Shown here: positions 58,659 through 64,000 of the stretch, one piece after another | Numbering within the stretch: the first letter of the stretch is position 1 | Layout of the letters: every line of letters begins with the position of its first letter | Source of the DNA: Acidianus brierleyi | GTDB taxonomy: Archaea > Thermoproteota > Thermoprotei_A > Sulfolobales > Sulfolobaceae | Assembly (NCBI RefSeq): GCF_003201835.2 | Contig: NZ_CP029289.2 | Location: 2,883,245-2,947,244 of the forward strand | Length of the DNA stretch: 64,000 nucleotides | Direction: 5' to 3' | Notes under the pieces: generated by a model | The model's database searches: none | What the model saw: the letters and a program-made list of their open reading frames with translations, nothing else | Told to the model about the DNA's origin: nothing | Program-made: the position numbers and the translations under genes

Positions 58659-59084
58659 TTAATCACTTCCTACGAATTCTTCCTCAGAGATGGAAGAAAG
58701 CGCCTTTAAAACATGAGATTCTCTTATCATGTCCCTCATAGATATAACGCCCTTAAATTTACCTTCAGTATCTAAAACTATGAGATGCCTTATGTTATGC
58801 TTTGACATTTTCTCTGCTGCTACGTAAATACTATCTTCCTCGGTTACTGTTATTAGATTTCCTACTGTTCCCAATTTTTCAACAGGTTCATTAATAGATA
58901 ATCCCTTAGCGAGGGCTCTAATAATGTCTCTTTCTGTAATAATTCCCACAACATTTCCATGATCAGTAATAATAACTGACCCCATGTTTAGTGAAGCCAT
59001 AGTTTTTACTGCATCTAATGTTGAAGTTCCTTTCTCTATTGTTACAGGTGACCTACTTATTAAATCTTTTACTTTACTTGTCAT
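58659..59084 (-). CDS. Stand-alone CBS-pair protein
   Basis: A 141-residue protein of two CBS motifs (MGSVIITDHGNVVGIITERD and IRHLIVLDTEGKFKGVISMRD). It lies between citrate synthase and the lyase gene in one unit and is a clear paralogue of 15791-16180. It likely senses adenylates and could control the enzymes next to it. Confidence 0.9.
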   Translation of the reverse strand: MTSKVKDLISRSPVTIEKGTSTLDAVKTMASLNMGSVIITDHGNVVGIITERDIIRALAKGLSINEPVEKLGTVGNLITVTEEDSIYVAAEKMSKHNIRHLIVLDTEGKFKGVISMRDMIRESHVLKALSSISEEEFVGSD

Positions 59085-59099
59085 AATATGTATTATACA

Positions 59100-59931
<832 letters not shown>

Positions 59932-59945
<14 letters not shown>

Positions 59946-61206
59946 TTTCTTCCACCTTCATATTATCAATTTCCCATAACTTACTTATTTGCTTTTCATT
60001 CATGCCGAGTTTTATTGCTTTTTCTTCAACTTCCTTATCTGTCATTGGATTGTTATAATATCCTCTTGGCGACCTAATTTCCTTTTCAAATCTTCCTTTA
60101 TCGGTTATAATAATCAATTTTATGGGTAATTCTCTAGGATAGACTTTAGTGTATTCCTCTTTTTCCATGACTTCTATCTTGTCCATCAATTCTCTAATTT
60201 GATTATCGCCAATCATTGAATAGTTCTCTAACCACATTTTTTTAGTTAGAAGAGTTGAGGCTACTATAAATGGTAAACTGTGATCTGCTGTTTCTTTATT
60301 ATCAGGATTCCATTTTTCTTTATCAGCTAAGATTGAAACTCCTGCTTCATAAGTTTGAATATATATTTTCCTGATTTCGCCTTGATATTCTATACTTAAA
60401 GCAGCTTCTACTGCGGCCTCACCGTGATATTCTACTGGATATTTCTTTAAACTTGTCTCAAGAATTTTCGACGTACTCATTCTTTCAAAATTTGAGATAT
60501 CTATATCAGCTATTAATTTGAATCCCATGTTTCCAGAGAAAGGATTTACTGGTCCAGTAAATCCTTTACTAGCTAAAAGCGTTGAGAATACTGCATTTCT
60601 TACAGCTTCTGCTGCAGCTCCTGCTTTCCACATTGATAATTTACCACTACGCGTCTGCCTTAAAGCTATATGAGGAATTAAAGCTATTGAAATAGCGTTA
60701 TATATAGCCTCTTTTTTCAAATTAAGAAGTTTGCTTGCGGCAGCAGTTGCAGCAACTTCTAGAAAATTAACATGATCAAATCCTCTCTTTCTTAATGATG
60801 TAGAATCGCATAATCTTGTCCCTATTTCATATCCAACAACTATTGATAAGATAATATCTTTACCGAGTTTTCCTTTACCTAACGCAAGTAAACCTCCTAT
60901 CATATCACTAGGATGTAAGGGCTCTAAGGATAGATACGTATCGTTAAAATCTAGGTATCTTATTAATAGGGTATTATAAAACGAAGCAATATCTGGAGAA
61001 GCATTTCCTCCCCATAATAACAGAAAGTCTCCAGGATAACTGGGGAGTAGAGTCCTTACTATCTTTGCTGGTTCTGAGTTAATTGACGCTTTAGCTACTG
61101 CTAAAGAGTCTATTATTCTTCTTTTAGCCTCATGAATTTCCTTTTCTTTTAAGTCGTCATAATTTACAGACGACACATATTCGGCTAAAATTTCTGCTAG
61201 CTCCAT
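59932..61206 (-). CDS. prpD: MmgE/PrpD-family 2-methylcitrate dehydratase
   Basis: A 424-residue MmgE/PrpD protein, of near-standard length. The family pattern shows in IIDSLAVAKASI, DFNDTYLSLEPLHPSDMIGG and WKAGAAAEAVRNAVF. It dehydrates 2-methylcitrate to 2-methylaconitate. It starts the minus-strand unit that includes prpB, a CBS gene and citrate synthase; together they make most of the methylcitrate cycle. TATA-like AGTTTATATTG lies at 61228-61238. Confidence 0.88.
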
Positions 61207-61227
61207 AATATTGGTTTAGAAACAATC

Positions 61228-61238
61228 CAATATAAACT
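61228..61238 (-). promoter_or_regulatory. Putative TATA box of the prpD operon
   Basis: AGTTTATATTG on the minus strand, about 22-32 bp before the ATG at 61206; transcription would start at or near the start codon. Confidence 0.45.
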
Positions 61239-61249
61239 TTATAAGAAAA

Positions 61250-61259
61250 GTTTAAATAA
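61250..61259 (+). promoter_or_regulatory. Putative TATA box of the malate dehydrogenase gene
   Basis: GTTTAAATAA lies ~30-39 bp before the ATG at 61289. The two divergent TATA boxes are only about 12 bp apart, so the two transcripts may compete or be coregulated. Confidence 0.45.
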
Positions 61260-61288
61260 ATTCTTGAATATATTTATCATGTGAAATT

Positions 61289-62212
61289 ATGACTAAGATA
61301 GCCTTCGTTGGGCTAGGAAAAATAGGTCAAACAATAACTTACTCTTCAGTAATAGACGGAATATTTGAAGAAGTAATGTTATATGATATAATACCAGAAT
61401 TACCTGAAAAATTCGAACATGAATTAAGACATGCGTTTGCTACTAAAAGTATTAAAACCGAAATTATTTCTTCCAATAATATAGACGATATAGCTGGTGC
61501 AGATATTGTAGTAATAACTGCTGGAAAACCAAGAAAACCAGGAATGAGTAGAAGGGATTTGTTTAAGGATAACGCAAAAATAATGATTGATCTAGCTAGC
61601 AAGTTACCTAGTAAAAATCCAGGTGCAATATACGTAATGGTAACTAATCCAGTAGATATGATGGCATCTGTATTTGCTAAATATTCTAAGGAAATGACTA
61701 TAAGCACTGGAGATCAAGTAGAGACAATGAGAATGAGATCTTTTATAGCAAAGAAACTTCATGTGCCAGTTAACGAAGTTAATGGATACGTAGGAGGAGA
61801 ACATGGTGAAGACGCTGTAGTTTTATGGAGTACTGTATCAGTTAAAGGAAAACCAATAGACCAGTTTAATATAGATAAAGAAGAGGTCTCTAATTACGTT
61901 AAGCAGATTGCAGGAGAAATAATTAGAGTAATGGGCGGAACAACTTGGGGTCCAGGGACAATTATAGGTGACGTGATAAGAGCTATAGCATTAAATGAGA
62001 ATAAGTTAATGAGCATAGCAACTCCCAGAGTCTTTGAAGGGGAAATAATTCATATAAGTGTACCAGTAATTGTTGGTAGAACAATAGGACCTTCCATAGA
62101 GTCATTACTAGATGAAAAAGATAAATGGCACCTAACTACTGCAACTAAAGACTTTTACGATGTATATAAGGAAATGCTTAGCTCTCTAGGAGAAGTTACA
62201 TTATCTAAGTAA
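61289..62212 (+). CDS. mdh: Malate dehydrogenase (LDH-like)
   Basis: A 307-residue NAD(P)-dependent dehydrogenase. GLGKIGQT binds the cofactor, the active-site loop KPRKPGMSRRDL carries the arginine that selects malate over lactate, TNPVDMM and VGGEHGEDAVV supply the catalytic pair (histidine in GEHGE). It provides oxaloacetate for the citrate/methylcitrate synthase transcribed divergently. Confidence 0.93.
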   Translation: MTKIAFVGLGKIGQTITYSSVIDGIFEEVMLYDIIPELPEKFEHELRHAFATKSIKTEIISSNNIDDIAGADIVVITAGKPRKPGMSRRDLFKDNAKIMIDLASKLPSKNPGAIYVMVTNPVDMMASVFAKYSKEMTISTGDQVETMRMRSFIAKKLHVPVNEVNGYVGGEHGEDAVVLWSTVSVKGKPIDQFNIDKEEVSNYVKQIAGEIIRVMGGTTWGPGTIIGDVIRAIALNENKLMSIATPRVFEGEIIHISVPVIVGRTIGPSIESLLDEKDKWHLTTATKDFYDVYKEMLSSLGEVTLSK

Positions 62213-62247
62213 TTTTTACTGTGATATACTCATTATATGCTAATTAT

Positions 62248-62262
62248 TTTTTATTTTATATA
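62248..62262 (+). terminator. T-rich probable terminator after mdh
   Basis: A short T-rich stretch (TTTTTTATTTTATAT) about 35 bp downstream of the mdh stop. Confidence 0.35.
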
Positions 62263-62314
62263 AAAACTACTTTTAATTTAAGTACTAGATCAGTTTGTGA
62301 ATACAGACATTATC

Positions 62315-62820
62315 AGTGAACTACTCCGCCCTAACGGGCGTGGCTTCCTGCTTCAAAGCCGAGGCTTGCCAAAGGTAGAGGTCTCAGCTCCACAGGCACT
62401 AAGGGTCGTTCCGACCCCGAGCACTAATGTGAACCCACAGTATCCCAATATGGGACTGTTGAATGGAGCAGAGGCGTACCACATAGACCCTCGCTTTAAC
62501 CAAGGCGTCTCAGTGACGCTTACTCCGTCAGTGACTGCCATTAAGAGAATATTTGAAAAATACGTATTTAAATGTAACTACAAAGGGGGCTCCTACGGTG
62601 ATTTTCACGAACAACACTCCTAAACAAGAAGACAAGCTTTACAAGAGTGAGACTAAGAAGACTAGGTATAGGAGAGGAGGTGGTGAAGGCCCTCAAGTTA
62701 ACCCCAATCAAGTAGTTCCTTCGGCTCTTCAAGCTATCGCCTAGCCATGTTAGAGGCAAAGCATGTGGAGCCTATCCATCTCCACCCTTACGGATGGAGT
62801 CTTCCACCCCCTTTGAACCC
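62315..62820 (-). mobile_element. Internally deleted IS605-type element, interrupted by an IS110 remnant
   Basis: Read on the minus strand it has the left end GGGTTCAAAG with hairpin (62781-62820), continues after an insertion (GCCCCCTTTG, TTTTTCAAATATTCT near 62540-62589), and finishes with the right end of the TnpB element (GGTCGGAACGACCC to GTAGTTCAC, 62315-62420). Nearly all of tnpB is gone; ~130 bp of different sequence replaces it, with a hairpin near 62440-62460. It is a non-autonomous relative of 12514-13828. Confidence 0.75.
62592..62771 (+). mobile_element. 180-bp deletion derivative of IS110 element B
   Basis: The first ~57 bases match the left end of element B (24335 downward) and the rest its right end (down to 22877). 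The junction at about 62640-62650 uses the shared bases ACAAG-GT. Flanks are the dinucleotide CT on both sides (62590-62591 and 62772-62773), and the split sequence is the left end of the IS605-type element. It lacks transposase and bridge-RNA segment. Confidence 0.78.
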
Positions 62821-63995
62821 TATATAGATTAATTAGTTGGGGAGAGTAATACTCTCCAACTGGGAAACATGGTCGACCCTTTGACTGAAGCAAAGTCTTC
62901 GAACGGGGGCGTGACAAACCCCTACCATCGGACTGAACATTGTGATAATATGCACGGATATAGGTGTGATAAAGAGGTAGGGATCCTAGGAATAGACATA
63001 TCAAAAGATCATGTGACGAGTGAGGGGAGGGTCTACGAGAACAACAAGAAGGGTTATGAAGAAATACTAAAAGTGAAACTAAACACAATAGTGGTCGAAC
63101 CGACAGGAGCATACTCAATAAAACCATGTCAATACTTCAAGGAAAAAGGGATCAAGATACTACAAGTAAGCCCAAATATACTATGGAAGGAGAAGGACTT
63201 GAGAGGAAAACAGATTTTTACTACAAAAACTAGTAAACATGGCAAACAAGGCAAAGGAGTACAACTACAACCCATTGAAAGAACTAGTAACACTATACGT
63301 CTTCCTAAAAGTTGAAAGTAAAGTACAAGAACAGGGTAAAAAGAGCACTATTCCTAAGTGACGAGGAAAAATAAGCAAGGAAATTGAAGAATTCTCTAAA
63401 GGAAACTTCAAAATACAATTATACAACTTGGAACAAAGATCGTACTTGAAGAAATCGAAGTATTATCTAAAGCACTACTGGAAACAAGCGAGAAAATAAA
63501 AGAAGTAGAGAAAATGATACAATCACAGTCTGAAAATCACGTTCTATTAACTATACCGGGAATAGGAAAACTTTCTGGATAATAATAGGCATTGTTGGAG
63601 ACATTAAACGCTTTCCTAACCCTGAGTCCTTCGTAGCCTACTGCGGTTTAGACCCAATGAGAGGAGCGGTAAAGCTACTGTAAGTAAGGGAATATCGAAG
63701 AAGGGTAATAAGTACTTGCGCAGCTTGTTCTACTTCCTCGCTGAGATGAATTACTCTCGTAATCCTACATTACTAGAATTTTACGAGAACCATAAGGAAA
63801 AGTTGAAGGGAAAGAAGTTGTACACTGCTTTAGCCAGGAAATTGGCTAGAATAATTTGGAGTGTTTGGTATAATAATAAGCCTTATGAGCCTAAGTGATC
63901 CTCCCCAAATCACCACGTGGATTGAAAGGTACACGTGGCAATCTTAGTTGACATTATGCTTGAAGTTCAACCGAAATATTTATTACTGAACGCCC
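62821..63995 (+). mobile_element. IS110-family element A, copy 2 (decayed)
   Basis: An inverted copy of 21636-22834 with high identity, including the upstream hairpin (GTTGGGGAGAG/CTCTCCAAC), the downstream CCACGTG hairpin (about 63913-63940) and the right boundary at 63995. It starts after an IS605 left-end fragment, as in copy 1, so the shared block is larger than the element alone. Confidence 0.78.
62869..63898 (+). pseudogene. IS110 transposase of element A copy 2, multiply frameshifted
   Basis: The probable true start is near 62950. It has the same two breaks as copy 1 (after GIGKLSG near 63580, and near 63660) plus further losses: several bases missing around 63210-63225, which remove part of the KTDFYDAQ catalytic motif, a missing A near 63365, and a small deletion near 63430. 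It is more decayed than copy 1. Confidence 0.8.
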
Positions 63996-64000
63996 CTTGT

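Noticed and set aside
62353..62541. A 62-residue minus-strand coding sequence
   Set aside because: It runs through transposon end sequence; its last part reads the conserved right end in the wrong frame for TnpB.

Overview
The window comes from a thermoacidophilic archaeon of the Sulfolobales, most likely an Acidianus-like or related iron/sulfur oxidiser. This is inferred from the very low G+C, leaderless genes with archaeal TATA boxes, an iron-oxidation (fox-type) gene set, an archaeal merR-merH-merA locus, a fused archaeal ETF, a Cdc48/VAT-like ATPase and archaeal TnpB and IS110 elements. I cannot fix the species from sequence alone. No rRNA, tRNA or CRISPR array was found.

Layout. 0-3.3 kb: an MFS fragment, a Bat-type regulator, an MFS transporter and a Bcp-type peroxiredoxin. 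3.3-7.7 kb: a sulfur-carrier block made of DsrE-like proteins, a YeeE/YedE (TsuA-like) sulfur importer, TusA proteins and an unusual protein with TusA in its middle. 7.8-10.5 kb: a three-gene unit of anchored beta-propeller, membrane protein and DoxD-like protein. 10.7-14.4 kb: accessory DNA with a VapBC pair, an unknown gene plus winged-helix regulator, and a complete TnpB element. 14.4-21.5 kb: CoA and electron-transfer metabolism (crotonase, fused ETF, ETF:quinone oxidoreductase, FixX ferredoxin, CBS protein, TenA-like protein, acyl-CoA synthetase).

21.6-24.3 kb: two decayed IS110 elements side by side, one of which (22877-24335) keeps a strongly structured non-coding segment that looks like an IS110 bridge RNA. 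24.6-39 kb: transporters, an esterase, the mercury locus with a clear palindromic operator, a dehydrogenase, a 1-Cys peroxiredoxin, an acyl-CoA dehydrogenase and a molybdenum hydroxylase in two polypeptides. 39-56.4 kb: the fox-type respiratory region, with a minus-strand arm (FeS/CBS protein, polyferredoxin, Cdc48-like ATPase, haem-copper oxidase subunit I, many small membrane proteins) and a plus-strand arm (subunit II, small membrane protein, CbsA-like cytochrome b, CbsB-like protein) separated by 0.9 kb of AT-rich DNA. 57.5-62.2 kb: citrate/methylcitrate synthase, CBS protein, methylisocitrate lyase-like and MmgE/PrpD proteins, and a divergent malate dehydrogenase. 62.3-64 kb: nested transposon remnants, including an inverted second copy of the 21.6-23.0 kb repeat.

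The genes fit together as an iron- and sulfur-oxidising lifestyle in metal-rich acid: electrons from Fe(II) or reduced sulfur enter the fox chain, TusA/DsrE proteins handle sulfane sulfur, mer and peroxiredoxin genes deal with metal and oxidative stress, and ETF/acyl-CoA and methylcitrate enzymes process acyl-CoA and propionyl-CoA. The most unusual features are the nested IS110/IS605 structures with a readable insertion core, the tripartite TusA protein, and the altered CuA loop of the oxidase subunit II.
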